A stretch of DNA of 64,000 nucleotides from Notospermus geniculatus (GCA_002633025.1 NMRB01000249.1:55336-119335); one strand, 5' to 3'. Shown: positions 21,888-33,856, counted from the first letter of the stretch. Notes: generated from the sequence alone by a model not told the origin. Made by a program: numbers and translations.

Positions 21888-22016
21888 GGGCCATAGTCAT
21901 AAAGGGTGTTTAAGACTTAGACACGTGTAACTTCGTCAAATGCATGGTGGAAGTGCGTGCATTTAGTGAAGTTACACGCGTCTAAGTCTTAAACACCCTT
22001 TGTGAAATCGGCCCTT
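21888..22016. mobile_element. MITE with GGGCCATAGTCATAAAG ends
   Basis: Inverted arms of about 45 bases: GGGTGTTTAAGACTTAGACA on the left and GTCTAAGTCTTAAACACCC on the right, with outer TTAGGGCC and GGCCCTTAG. It has a small loop and no coding capacity. Confidence 0.75.
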
Positions 22017-22399
22017 AGTAGTTTAGCCGATAGACGGCGCTGTGTTCGCTATGTTAAATAACACCTTCAGCAGCCAACTAACGATCAGCTTGCAAACGAG
22101 CTTGGAGGATGGATGCGGTCTGAATATGCAATGTATCTGCCAGTCAGAAAGGTCTTCTTGGTCTTCCTCGGCTAAACCCCAACAACAGCCTGTCATCGGC
22201 CAATCTCACTACCTGCTGTTGCTTCCAGCTTGGTCCGTCCAACTCTGCCAGTGGTTGGCGGCGAACAACAGTATTTCGCCGGGAACCACTACTGGGGACG
22301 AGATTTGTTCCCAATGGCCTTGTCAAGATACAATTATGTCCGATTCTGACAATTTCCAATAATTCATTTTGCGTTATCCGACAGATATTCTACTCGACC

Positions 22400-23690
22400 T
22401 TTCAATTCTTGAAATGTATGGAGCCCGGCGTGCTCTGAATATAAATTGCTTCCGAATGAAAAACGTTTCAGCTTAACTAGGTTACTGATGAGAGTGCATG
22501 ATCCATGGATTCAACATGTGCTATGCACACCTTTTCAAAGACACCAAGTTTTTGATTGCAGGTGGAAATGGGCTCTGTTTTGCACTGGGTGACGTTTAGG
22601 ATTCCTTCGACCGGAAAATAAAAGATTTAAAATTGAGCTGTCAGGAACTGAAGTTTAATCACATACACGAATTCCATTATGGAAGGAACACGGAATGCAC
22701 ATGGAAGTGTACACGCGATGCACACAACGCGTGGTTCATCTTCAAGTGAAATTAACACTTCATATTTTGCAAAACCTATAAATGTTTCATTGGGGTTCTA
22801 TAGTCTCTTCACACATCGAGCGGTTCTTCTTCAATTGAGATGGAGTTGGTTACAGAAGCCTCTCTTTGCTTCTCCAGCAGGGCTATTCACCACGTAACAT
22901 CGCCAATATCCGGTATGCGAAAAGCGCCAGCATTGATTATGAATGGAGAAGGATTAGGTTGAAATGAACACGGAAGAGCCTGGAGAGCGATGGTATCGGG
23001 GCAATTTTCTGGCGAGCCTCGAAACTACGGCTCATTTGGTCAATTGTGTCTTATTTTGCCTCTGGGCTGCGGTGTTTGGGTGACACAAGGTCTTCATCAT
23101 TGGCGACCCCAATAGTGCAGCTCCAACTGAGGGTCGAGCTGACCATAGAAGTTGCTTCCGCGCACGAGGTAGCTCAGCGTGGGCAACTTAATCATAGAAA
23201 ATGGCAGTAGTCGTTTGTGTCATTGGTCTTAGCGTAAAGCAGTGTCGTAGCTAGCTTTTATGATCGAGTTTGAAGGGTGAAGGTGGAGGGGTCAGGGCCC
23301 TCCCCCAGAAAAAAAATGAAAATGGTAAGTCGTAAGGAAATTAACAACGCTAAATTGCCAATAGCTGTTAGTGAGTTTACCAACAGGTGTCACTACGGCC
23401 CAATCCAATGCATATAGCGAACACATTTATTTTTGATTGAGCACCAATCAAAAGAAGTTTCTTTTGCATTGGTCCACTGGAACTTTGCTGCCATCTTTTG
23501 GCAATACGCGCGGCGAATACTCCTGTTGACAACCAACTCACAACTGGAAACTGTGACATTGAGCAGCACCTTCATGAGTCCAGCTGGGCAAACCAGATTA
23601 TTGGTCTTCGGCAACCTCCCGGAAAAAAAGCTCGGATTGTTTTTTTCCTTTTGTAAGAATCGGCCAAATACATGTATGTTATGGTGAATC
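22400..23690. other. Stretch with no recognised gene or element
   Basis: Several short overlapping frames on both strands, none with a recognisable motif. Confidence 0.4.
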
Positions 23691-23702
23691 AGTCCTAAAA
23701 AT

Positions 23703-23984
23703 TGGAGGAGCCTGATAGGCTCGTGGTTATCACGCCCGCTTAGCAAGCGGCAGGTCCCGAGTTCGAATCCAGCCCGGGCCATACCATATGGGATTTCATT
23801 CCCGGCTCTTCAGTCCGTCGCATGGGACAGTAAGCCGTGGTGTCTTGTACCTTGTTTCTTTGCAAGGGCAAGTAAAAGACCCCATCCAAGTAACATGAGT
23901 AGCCTGAGATGGCCTCAGCCATACATACCAGGGCCAATAATGCTGTGGCGTCGGCCCTGGCGGAAAAATCAAATACAAATACAC
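23703..23984 (+). mobile_element. tRNA-derived SINE, most complete copy
   Basis: Head: A-box region CTGATAGGCTCGTGGTTATC, anticodon-like stem-loop CCGCTTAGCAAGCGG, B-box GAGTTCGAATCC. Body: GGCTCTTCAGTCCGTCGCAT, GCAAGGGCAAGTAAAAGACC, AGTAGCCTGAGATGGCC, AATGCTGTGG. Tail: AAATCAAATACAAATACAC. The length is about 280 bases. The loop resembles a tRNA-Ala (AGC) loop, but the origin is not certain. At least six copies occur in the window. Confidence 0.85.
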
Positions 23985-24388
23985 TGACGAACATGTCTTT
24001 TATTTCATGTCCACCGAACACTGGAAAAGTCATTACGCCGGTCGGGAAGGGTTAAAAAGAACTATCCAATATAAAACTTTCGTGTGATGTGCTACATGGT
24101 TTCCTTCACGTTTGACGTCTACCGGTAATCATGCATAGCTCTATGGAGTTTTAATTGACTTGTCATGTCCGGCATCTTTGGCGTGTTGTCGGAGATCTGT
24201 TCGATCCTGATCCAGCCGCGAGCACCGCCTAACCTCGTCCATCTCACCGGGAATCCCATGCCTGAGAGCAAGGCACGCCAGGTTCTTCACTCAGTTTTTT
24301 TCTCGCCAGTTTACCTTTGTATACCACGCTCTGGTTGGTTTTAGGAAGAACTATACGAAAGGAACAAAATATTAGCTGTTTATCACTC

Positions 24389-24522
24389 TTTTCTAGAGTT
24401 TCAGATTGTAAAGTTCCACTTGAAAAAGACCCCGGTTGGGGTCGAAAATTCGTGAATTCTGGAGATTGACTTCTTGTTTATTATCATTTAGTGTGTCAAT
24501 TTTGTGCTTTTTGTACCTTGGA
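24389..24522 (+). mobile_element. Penelope-end-like repeat, single arm
   Basis: Nearly identical to 58865-58999: CTAGAGTTTCAGATTGTAAA, a GACCCC/GGGGTC hairpin with GGTT loop, GAAAATTCGTGAATTCTGG, then CTTATTATCATTT-like sequence. Relative to 27425-27650 the hammerhead-like core is degraded (TTGAAAA instead of CTGAAGA). Confidence 0.55.
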
Positions 24523-24934
24523 GCTGTTTATCACAGAAACTAACTCTGTTTTTAACTGTGTGTGTTTGTTGATAAACGGAGGAGCAGCAATAGGCCCTAC
24601 ATGTATGTCAAGAACAAGTTCGTTAAAAGCTTTTATGAACAGGCCGGATTGTTTGAACGCACGTTGATTTTTCGTGATAGGCAAATTCAACCAGGCATTG
24701 TCTAATGTGGTATTGGCCACTTTGAGCAACTCCAAATTTAACACACGTTGGTAGATGATAGGAAAAACAATAATTCTAAGCCAACTAGGAACAGAAGTAC
24801 CCTTGAAGGTGGTAGGGGGCCCAGTTAGGCACAGTCAGGTGTGTTAGAGGCAAAAAAGTGATAGGTGACAGAGAGAATTAATTAGGCATAGTTCAGTATC
24901 TTATAGGCAACTGGGAACAGAAGCCGTGGCTTTA

Positions 24935-25150
24935 AAGGGCCTCTAGAGGCAGCTCGCTGTTCGGCTACTAACAGTACTTCTAGTATGCCACAGGTGGCGC
25001 TAGCAATCATGAACTCGTGAATTGTGAATCAAATGTTGACACTGATGAAATTTTGCTTCAAAAATGATGCCCAAGTTGGATCCTCGTGCCACCAATTCTG
25101 CGGTAGTAATCATATCAATATCCGCTAAAAAGCTGCCTCTAGAGGCCCTT
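24935..25150. mobile_element. 216-bp TA-flanked MITE, AAGGGCCTCTAGAGGC ends
   Basis: Inverted ends AAGGGCCTCTAGAGGCAGCT and AGCTGCCTCTAGAGGCCCTT, flanked by TA. A partial relative is at 10180-10305. Confidence 0.75.
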
Positions 25151-25198
25151 TAACAGACGTTGGTAGGTGATTGGGAAAAACAATAGGCATCAGTCCAG

Positions 25199-25458
25199 TA
25201 TTTGTATTTTGTACATGTAATTGATTTTTGCGTCAGGGCCGAAGCCATGGCATTATTGGCCCCGATAAGTATGGAGGAGGCCATCTCAAGCTACTCACGT
25301 TCCTCACTTGGATGGGGTATTTTACTTCCCCTTGCAAAAACACAAGGTAGAAGAAGGCACCAAGGCTTACTGTCCCAAGCGGCGGATTGAGTACGGTGGG
25401 ATGATTAATCCTGCTTGTTGAGCGGAGCGGACGTGATAACCACTAGGCTATCAAGGCA
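25199..25458 (-). mobile_element. tRNA-derived SINE, minus strand, near full length
   Basis: On the minus strand it runs from GATAGCCTAGTGGTTATCAC through the SINE body to CAAAATACAAATAC at the 3' end. The B-box region is rearranged, with GGATTAATC in place of the expected motif, so it is probably transcriptionally dead. Confidence 0.75.
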
Positions 25459-25459
25459 T

Positions 25460-26005
25460 AGTCCAGTGGGTTATAGCTACCTTGGTATTTCGTGAAAAGG
25501 ATTGGGCAATGAGCCATGATACTACTACTAAGATTGAAAAGAACCAATGGTTTCTGTTAGCTCCGAAGTTGATTCTTCCCAAATGTTGGGTCTCCAAGGA
25601 CTTGTCAGGTTACTCAATGGAAATGCCAGTCTCTTTCGTCCTTCTCTTTATATGGTAAATAGTGTTCCATCGCCAGCAATTACTGTCAGTATCCCACTGT
25701 TAGATAGGGATTTATGTCAAAGATCAAGCTAATCTTAGCTAACGACCACTTTTGTGGTCAAATGTGTCCTTAACCTTTGTTAACGTCCTGCTTAATCTTC
25801 ATCTATGTGCTAAGATAGATGAGGTTTGACTACCGGTTGTCTAAGACTGGCGGTTTAGACTCCAGTGATTAGTTTTAGGTGTCTCATCAATGGGGAAAGT
25901 TATTTAACCCTCTAACTGCGAAGTCAATTTTGATGAAATCAAAATGCTGCTGCCAGTGCTATCGTTAACGGAGCGATTTCTTTAACTTAAAGTTCGCACA
26001 CAGTG
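25460..26005. other. Stretch with no recognised gene or element
   Basis: Short unrecognised frames only. Confidence 0.4.
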
Positions 26006-26022
26006 GATGACGTAATACTAAT

Positions 26023-26347
26023 GCGGGTGATCCACTGAGTTTACGATCAGTTGACGACTTGTGAACAAGTCGTCAACTCGTCGTCAACTAGTCGCAAACT
26101 GATCGTAAAGAAATGTCGTGACATTGAAGCTGATCCACCGAAAAAATACGTACTGCTACAGAGCAAACTTTATGACGAGTTGACGACTAGTTTGCGACCA
26201 AATCAAACATGTTTGATCTCGTCGTAAACTCGTCGCAAACTAGTCGTCAACAAATTTCAGTCGTGAACTCGTCGCAAACCCGTCGTGAACGAATCGTGAA
26301 TGCTGAGCCACCTGCCACTCGTCGTAAAGTCGGTGGATCACCCGCGT
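26023..26347. mobile_element. 325-bp Mutator-like MITE built of 11-base units, 11-bp target duplication
   Basis: Inverted ends GCGGGTGATCCAC(T/C)GA are flanked by the same 11 bases, GTAATACTAAT, at 26012-26022 and 26348-26358. The interior is largely an array of 11-base words such as CTCGTCGTAAA, CTAGTCGCAAA and CTGATCGTAAA in both orientations. A duplication of 9-11 bp is typical of Mutator-like elements. A second copy is at 52505-53008. Confidence 0.85.
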
Positions 26348-26359
26348 AATACTAATACA

Positions 26360-27420
26360 CAAATGCCATTTTTATGTGTCCTTTTAAACGACACACTGCC
26401 AAGAAGGATGAATTGGTCATGAATTTCAGTAAGAAGTAAAATCGTTTCGTTCTCGATCGTATCATACTTTCCTTCAAAACCTCTTTTTTCTTTCCCTTCA
26501 ATTTTTGTTCCCTTTCGTCTCTACCCGAATCAATGTTACTTATATTCAGACTGTGTGTGTGCCTAGCTTTTATAGGAAACCCCAAGGCCAAGCAGGCCAT
26601 TGATTTAAGTAATGGACTTGATATATCGATGTTACGTTTTACCCTAGAACAGTAATGATACCCCAGGCCAACATTAGCTGACTTTCCTTGAAAAGTTGAT
26701 CGAAGCAGATGGGATTGCACCCACGCCGGATAATGACACGGGTATGTACTCAAGAAGAATAGTTGGAGTGACGAAAATTAGTACAGCAAGCGGAAAAAGA
26801 TAATATTATATTATATTCACAATTACACCAGAAGTGTAATTCACCCATTAGGTTTCTGAAGAATGTGCTATCGCTATTAACAAACACAATTTGTGACGAA
26901 AATTTGCAATGTAAAAAATGGTGAAAACGTTAGTTGGTATTACCGTTAGGGGACGGCCTCTTAAGCTCTCTATAAACCTCTTCTCGTCGGCGTTTACGTT
27001 TTCGGGGCATATCTAAACCTCCCTAATACCGGCGACCTTGAGTAATATAAATAATTGAAAGAAACTAATGCATCTTTTGAACGAAGGCTGTCAACTGAGC
27101 CTGAGTCTATTACTAAGAAATCGACATGACCTACCATGTAATCTGTACACCCATTAGCGCCATTTGCTCCTTTTTACCAAGCAAATTTGAAGTCGAGTCG
27201 GATGACATCAATACGCCGTCGTCAATGACATTTCACATTTCATTTCTTCCCTGTCTTCGTTTCAAATATCACATTGGAACGCTCGAGAAATATGATGAAA
27301 ATGACACTTTAATCTTTTATTTAATTTATCAAAGTTTGCGTCCCTTACGAGTGAGCAAAAAGGAATACGTCACCACACAGGTAAAAGCCAAAGAGAGAAG
27401 AAGCACAAAAGTCAACACAA
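26360..27420. other. Stretch with no recognised gene
   Basis: A 133-codon minus-strand frame (26753-26352) has no recognisable motif. A solitary GGGAGGTTT-type right end (ATCTAAACCTCCC then TA) finishes at 27023 with no clear left end. Confidence 0.4.
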
Positions 27421-27424
27421 GGTA

Positions 27425-27650
27425 TAATAATAATAGGAAGTCAACTTCCAGAATTTAGCAAATTTTCGACCCCAATCGGGGTCTTCTTCAGGCTGGCACT
27501 TTACAATCTAAAACTCTAAAAAAGACTGAGAAAAACTCTTTTCTACATGTAGAGTTTCAGATTGTAAAGTTCCAGCCTGAAGAAGACCCCGGTTGGGGTC
27601 GAAAATTTGCTAAATTCTGGAAGTTGACTTCCTATTTATTATCACCAGGT
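27425..27650. mobile_element. Head-to-head palindrome with hammerhead-like cores
   Basis: Two ~90-base arms face each other. On the plus strand the right arm has CTGAAGA (27577-27583), a perfect GACCCC/GGGGTC stem, GAA-A (27601-27604), a five-pair stem AATTT/AAATT with loop GCT, and then C at 27617, with a short TTCCA/TGGAA helix closing the ends. This matches a type I hammerhead layout apart from a 1-base bulge by stem II and a 2-base bulge in stem I. The left arm mirrors it. Confidence 0.6.
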
Positions 27651-27788
27651 AAAAGGATAGCCTGGCATGCCTGGTTGGAACACGATGCCTTCCTTCTCCC
27701 GCCTATTATGCCGAAAGAAGGCAAGTGACTGCTGTTTCTTTCCGATACCAATATTACCAAAATTGCTATGGTGTGAAAAATATCACTA

Positions 27789-28155
27789 CCTTTTGATATC
27801 AGTTCAATGGCAACTGACACCTGCCATTTTCGACTAATATCAGTTCAATATTTGCTGATACATGTATCTACATCTATTTACTCATATCTACATCTATTTA
27901 TTCATATCTACATTTTTGTCTGATATCAGATCAATTTTGACCGATATATGCCATTTCTGCCTGATACCAGATCAATATTGACGAATATCCGGCTGCTAAT
28001 AGTTATTTAGCTCAATATTTACTGATATCTGCCATTTCTATTTTGATATCAGATCAATACTGATTGATCTGCCATTTCCATTTGATATCAGATCAATATT
28101 AACCGATATTTACAATCTTTGTCTGATATCAGATCAAGAAAGACCGATATTGTCC
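27789..28155. repeat. Degenerate tandem repeat with GATATCAGATCAATATT units
   Basis: About seven diverged units of roughly 45-55 bases contain TGATATCAGATCAAT, GACCGATAT and TGCCATTTC-like blocks. A small inner repeat, ATCTACATCTATTTA, occurs near 27868-27915. Confidence 0.7.
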
Positions 28156-28159
28156 AACT

Positions 28160-28920
28160 CGGACTTAAATAAAATATGATCCATAGACTATCTCGCTCAC
28201 TGGCTACCTGTGGACCTCTTTTCATTCGGTCTCAGCTTCAACCTGTATTATTAAAGGGATCGTAGAGATATGGGGACAGTCGATACCTATGACGTGGGGG
28301 CTTCCTGAATTCATCCGTAGAATATCCTCGAATCATCCCACGCACGATCCTCGTCAACCCAAACTGATACCGGTGTACCCCGCGTTCCTTGAAGCCAATG
28401 AAGTGTTTAATAGTCAGGTCACGCTTGGGGCGCTATCAGGGGAAATGGCTGGAGATAAAACGTGAAAGAGAAAGTCTCATATCGGAAGTCGGAACGAGAC
28501 ATGTACTAGACTTGCCTTCCATATCGAATACATGAATATATGGCCTGATAAGCTCTAGAAATTTGGAAAGTAATTAACTTATCATCAATCGTCTTCTTGG
28601 CACTCGCCCTCTATCGCTCCGAACAAATACCATCTAGTTTGCAAAGCCATGTACCATTTTGCGAACAAGGAATCACTCGCCTGAAAAATTAATACAGCTT
28701 AGCTACATCTGCGACTCGGCTACATTGTACTCAGTTATTGATTCCCCATTTTTCCTTTCCATCGTTTCCCCCAAGGGTAAACTGCGCTTTTGCACTTGAC
28801 TAAATTTAGACATTTTTCATAAAAGAGATGTCTGGGAGAACTGGTCTTTCGTTTGCATCAGTTGGTTCAGACACTGAATTTTAACGCTTCGGAAAAGATT
28901 TTAACATATTACTAGGAATG
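28160..28920. other. Stretch with no recognised gene or element
   Basis: Short unrecognised frames only. Confidence 0.4.
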
Positions 28921-28923
28921 ATA

Positions 28924-29220
28924 GTGAGGTTCAGAAAATCAATGATAACGTGTACGATAGGACAATGACGTCACATGACGCCAGTTCCTAAACCTACACT
29001 GTCTGATGCAGAATGTGGTACGTAGTTAACAATCTACTGTAAACATATGTACTGTCCCAGAGTTTTATGTAAAATGTAGGGTATCCCCCCCCCCAAATAA
29101 AAAATGTCCAAGCCAAACCAGGCAACCTCAGAATCTAGTTTTCCCCGGATCCTGATGGAGGATGGAGTGTGACGTCATCGTATTATCGTTTTCGTTTATC
29201 GTTCATTTTCGTAACCTCTC
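28924..29220. mobile_element. GTGAGGTT-type TA-flanked MITE with TGACGTCA near both ends
   Basis: Ends GTGAGGTTCAGAAAATC and GATTTTC-like ...GTAACCTCTC are flanked by TA (28922-28923, 29221-29222). TGACGTCA occurs near each end (about 28967 and 29170). A relative is at 47878-48029. Confidence 0.6.
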
Positions 29221-29384
29221 TAATGAGATTAAGATCACCGACGGTCAAGATTATGTCAGATTTTTTTTATCTTTTGAACGTGCCAATACATTCAACAGGC
29301 TAAAATCAAGCCCTACCTACAGTGAGTGCTATCCATGCGAAGCATCAATGGGCTTGATCCACTCATTAGTTCTTTTTAAAGTCA

Positions 29385-29625
29385 TACTTTCACGAGAGCT
29401 ATCCTAGCCGTCGATTTTTTTTCTGTTGATGTTCAAACACGAGTTAAGAAAGTTTGTTAGCAACAGTTAGATAATTTAAAAAAGTGTTATGGTCAAAGTC
29501 GATCATCAATCAGATTATTTCACATGGAAGCATGCCACTTTCAGGGGATTTTCTTCACTCGTGTTCGGGGAAAAAAACGCGAATCGACAGCTAGGCTAGC
29601 TCTCCTGAACGTATGACTTTAAATC
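29385..29625. mobile_element. MITE with CTAGCCGTCGATT inverted ends
   Basis: Left AAGTCATACTTTCACGAGAG then CCTAGCCGTCGATT; right GAATCGACAGCTAGG then GAACGTATGACTTT. Copies are at 51650-51895 (full) and 53040-53160 (right half only). Confidence 0.7.
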
Positions 29626-29639
29626 ACTCGATATCAGAA

Positions 29640-31100
29640 ATTAAAATTAGCTCAAATCGATGAATACGCATGCCCAATCCAATGATATTTCAATCAACCA
29701 ACCATCTTGACATAAAATCATGACTCCGCTAAGAAATAGTAAATTAGCAGCGTTAGAAAATGCTCCTGGCGTACTCCAATGAACATATTGAAAGAGTTTA
29801 ATTAAAATGAGAATGGGCCACGAGACACGAACACGGTAATTGCTGTTTGGTTTGACGTTGTAAGAGACACGCTGCTATGCATTGATTGCTGTTCGGCCGG
29901 GTGTGGTACGGCACGGTGGAATAGATATGCAAGTCATCGGTACGTCCGTGTGCCGTGGAATATGTAACGCTATGATCCCACCTCGTGATGGATTAGGTCA
30001 CATAATTCGGCACTGTCCTACGGTTCAGCAAGTGATGAGCCATTTTCGAAACATGGGGAAGAGTAACTCTGTGGTGGTCAGCTGATGTCTTGTTCACCCT
30101 ATACTTTCCTCCATGAGTGCCACTCAAAGTATTCAACGATTTATGTGTACCTGCCATTAAACGCACAACAACCATCAAAGTAAGGGAGGAAGTTGACACC
30201 TCAACAGACCATTCTTCTAACTAGCATATTGTCCCGTGGCGAACACATTTTGAGGGAGTGTGTTTGTCCATGAATATCCTGTGGTAGAGGGTCTGTTGTT
30301 TTATTGATGAGTGTGTTTGGAGAGTGTTTGGATGGTGTGTTTGTGTTCGGAGAGGGGTAGTTTCATGGCTAGGAATCCATTTGTTAATCGTTTACCATCA
30401 AATCCATGAGCAGTGCGGAGCAGTTTTGACTTTCTAAACAGCAGCATCATGTCTGGTTTATTACTTGATGGCAGCACATGTCACCACACTACTGATTTTA
30501 TCCGTTTTTCATACAAATAATCACTTCATTTAAAACGAAAATGCCGTAAGGGCACTCTCCTCCTATTGTACTGTACACATAGGCCGCTCTTCGTAGGTTT
30601 CAAACCCTAACTGAGGAGGAGATAGGGCACAAAGTCCGGTCCACCCGAATTGTGTACAGTCATTACATGTAGCAAAGTATAGCAGGTAACAGGTCAACTC
30701 AGGTTGATAACATATCCAACATGGCTATCGTCCATTATAATAAGATAGAGGGAACCTTTTAGAGAAAAACAACCTGCCTACCGGTCTACACTCTCGTAAT
30801 TACCAGACCTCCTTTATTACTTACGAGCCATCGTACTCTATAATTCAAGGGTTCACTGTGTTCGTGTAATGCAATAAGACCTCTGTTTGCTTGATTTGAG
30901 TGGATTAACATCAAAGTGATCCTTGTTTGAGACCAGCTAAAGACCAAAGTAAGTGTAAATCGGATAGGACAGTTTTCTCTGTTATCTATCACTAGTTGTC
31001 TCCATTGATTGGCCGATGGCAATGGTGCAAGTACTGTTGGTAAGAGATGACAGCTGCTGGAACTAACCCTTTGCGTCGGAGAATTCTAAAGTTAAAAAAG
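29640..31100. other. Stretch with no recognised gene or element
   Basis: A GTGTGTTTGG-rich segment lies near 30250-30350. Frames are short. Nothing can be assigned. Confidence 0.4.
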
Positions 31101-31719
31101 AAGTTGGGGGTTTATAGTCTGATGTCAACAACAATAAATGTGTCATGCGATTCACACTTCTAGTCTCAAGTACACCTCATCCAAACATTCGAGTTGCGGT
31201 CAAACATAAGGAATTAGTAGACTACATGTGTGCCAACATTACTTCGGGACTGCTTGACAAACATGCGACAAATTCTTCGGCTCTCGACAAAACCATCACT
31301 ACCACACGAGTACGATCTCCTCACAACGACTGCCTAATATTGGACACTACTCTGGCTTATCCAAGTCACTCATTGATCATGTTTATAGGGTAATATGTTC
31401 CACCGACAAACATCCATAGATAACGCGATAATGTCATTGCACGGCTGAGCGAGTGAAATGGACAATATTTGTTCTGATGGATATCCTTAGTGCTCGGGCA
31501 TGATCGGTCACTGCCTGGCTTTTCCGTTGATTTATGTTATTTGTGTTGTTTTGTGTCCATTTTCGAGCGTCTGTCGCCGTGCGTATGCACTCGTGTACAA
31601 TGCTTGATTCAAATGGTGTCGCTGAACGTGTATGTTTGGTTATTTATGGTCAATTTGCATGATGCAACGATCAGTTCTAGGCGTAGTCTGGAAGCAAAAA
31701 GGTCTGTGCCCACTAGCAG

Positions 31720-31985
31720 CATTTTTACGTCCAATATGGCCGCCAGGTGGCGTAATCCCAAAATCATCAATGTGCAAAAACTCAGGAACGACTTCACCAG
31801 AGCGCTCCAATGTGCTATGTGGCTCCCTCTAGATGACCTCTATGTGCATGTGAAGTTTCGGCCTGATCGGACATCCAGTGTGGCTGCCAGGTGGCATAAC
31901 CCCAAAATCATCATACCGTAGTTCAGTAACTCGGGAATGACTTGGCCCAGATTGCTCATAACTGTGATATGTGCCTCCCTCTGTC
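31720..31985. repeat. Two ~130-bp tandem units containing ATGGCCGCCAGGTGGCG
   Basis: Unit 1 (about 31725-31855) and unit 2 (about 31870-31985) share GG(C/T)(C/T)GCCAGGTGGC(G/A)TAA, CCCAAAATCATCA and CTCCCTCT. Words of this type also occur at 54225-54250, next to the repeat at 53770. Confidence 0.55.
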
Positions 31986-32204
31986 ACTGACATGTATGTC
32001 CAACCAGGTGAGCGCATGGTCCATGGACCATCTCATTCAAACATTCAGAGTGACAACACCTTGCTGGACAATGCCAACACGTAGAAGATGTTAAGCCAGC
32101 ACTCCTGACAATACACTGTTCTGTTCCAAGCAAAGAATCGTGGCAGAATTCAACGTATTGCCCATCGCACCGTTCTTCTCTTTTTAAATGTGGCCAAGCG
32201 AATA

Positions 32205-32715
32205 GGCCAATCTGACGCTGCAGGCACAATCAAAATGTAGATAATAATGCAAGCGTTTGCAAGCACAGACGCGAGGCATTCAGCAAAAATCGTGTTTCGA
32301 TATTTCTATCCGCACCATTTGTTTGGAAGTGTGAAAAGACAAACTCCTTCGAACACGTAGAATAGCGAAGCCACTGCTGCAGGCACAAATAACTGTAGCA
32401 TGGTAGACCATGATGTGGTGGTATATTCGAAGTACATGCAGAATCAAGGCATGGCATTTTGATGTTTGGGAGTAAGAGAGAACCAAGCCACTCCTCGGAA
32501 TACGTAGAATAGCCAAGCCACTGCTGCAGGCACAAATAACTGTAGCATGGTAGGTCATGATGTGGTGGTATATTCGAAGTACATGCAGAATCAAGGCATA
32601 AATCTGAACAGCGGTGTTTTGACATTTTCATCCGCAGCTTTTGTTTGGGAGTAAGAGAGAACGAAGCCACTCCTCCGAACACGTAGAATAGCCAAACCAC
32701 TGCTGCAGGCACTGA
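32205..32715 (-). repeat. Tandem array of ~150-180-bp units with an open minus-strand frame
   Basis: The word GCTGCAGGCAC recurs at about 32217, 32376, 32522 and 32702 with shared blocks AACACGTAGAATAGC, CATAATGTGG-like and GTATATTCGAAGTACATGCA. A minus-strand frame of 162 codons (32718-32230) runs through it and repeats LCLQQWL and SACTSNIPPHH. It is hydrophobic at the N end. No family is recognised; the open frame may be a by-product of repetition. Confidence 0.5.
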
Positions 32716-32719
32716 CACG

Positions 32720-33525
32720 AGACGTCATCTCACTTTCGTATTTACAGAACAAGCAACTCCGACGTATTTTTCATGTGTTGCGTTCTATCATTCGGATAAT
32801 AATTGTGGGGATTGTCCATTTGACAAACAGAGTGACGGAAATAATCATAGGCCTATTGTCCTGGCTAACATGAGGAATGGATAAGAAAGACTATTTTTTC
32901 CTGTTTGGCATTTCCCAACCATAATTGAATTTTCCACATGATGTCAGCCGTTGGCAGTTGGGCTGCACCCACTCAGTAGAGAGAAAAATGTTCCGCAACT
33001 ACACCGTTATGGCAATGTACTTGTATCGTTGTAAAAAGCGATCAAATAGGCCTGGCTTCGGTACCATGACAACCCCTACGCACAGGCCCCGCCCGAGGAC
33101 CTTCTGACAACACGCTAAGAAAGTAAGGATAAGACGTACGGATGTTCGCCCACCTCGGAGAGTTTTTCATCCTGATGGGTTGCTCACTGTGGGTTTTCAG
33201 TTTTTGTTTAATAAAGACGTCACCATTCGTCATCATGCTGAGTAGAGGAAGTTCAGTATTTCTGCCTTATTATGGGTAAAGAAAAATGTAAGGCCTCATA
33301 CTTGTATGAAACAGGTTCTAATGCGAAGAAGTACATGTACGCTATTTATTTTTAACGAGTGTATTTGTCAGGGCTGGTCTAGCCCCCTAGCCGAAGCTGA
33401 AACGCAACCTAATTTACGGTGTATCCTGTTTCCTGAACGCTTAAAAAATTCGAAAAGGCCACACTAATTAATTTGAAGTGATCAAAGTGCAATGAAGAAC
33501 AGCAGTGACGTGGCACCAGATTGAA
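32720..33525. other. Stretch with no recognised gene or element
   Basis: Short unrecognised frames only. Confidence 0.4.
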
Positions 33526-33529
33526 AATT

Positions 33530-33856
33530 TTGAACTTTGACCTCTGTGGCCTTGAAAGGTAGGTCAAATCAAAAACCTGTTACATGTCATGTATCCTCAT
33601 TAGATGCACCTATGATAAAAATTTGGAGACGATCCAGTCATTAGTTCAGGAATTATTGGACTCTGAGTTTTCGTTTTTGCCACCTGGTGGCCAAGCCAAG
33701 AACTGAATCTGACCAAAATTTGGTGTCATAGGTCATCTGACCTAGGGGTATATATGTACCGAGTTTCAGATCAATAGCCCCAGCGGTTACGAAACGAGCC
33801 CTCCTAACGGACGACGACGGACACTGCACCACCGTAAGAGCTCACCAGGTGAGCTA
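33530..33856 (-). mobile_element. Minus-strand copy of the AGCTCACC repeat
   Basis: The reverse complement matches 15670-16070: AGCTCACCTGGTGAGCT at one end, TTGGCCACCAGGTGGC in the middle, and GGCCACAGAGGTCAAAGTTCA at the other end. Confidence 0.7.

Noticed and set aside
23393-24033. Minus-strand frames of 97-129 codons
   Set aside because: They run through the SINE at 23703-23984 and reflect its sequence.
26352-26753. 133-codon minus-strand frame as a gene
   Set aside because: Low-complexity Lys/Glu stretch in part, no family and no supporting signals.
27789-28155. CRISPR-like array
   Set aside because: Units are degenerate without constant repeats and unique spacers; it is a tandem repeat in an animal genome.
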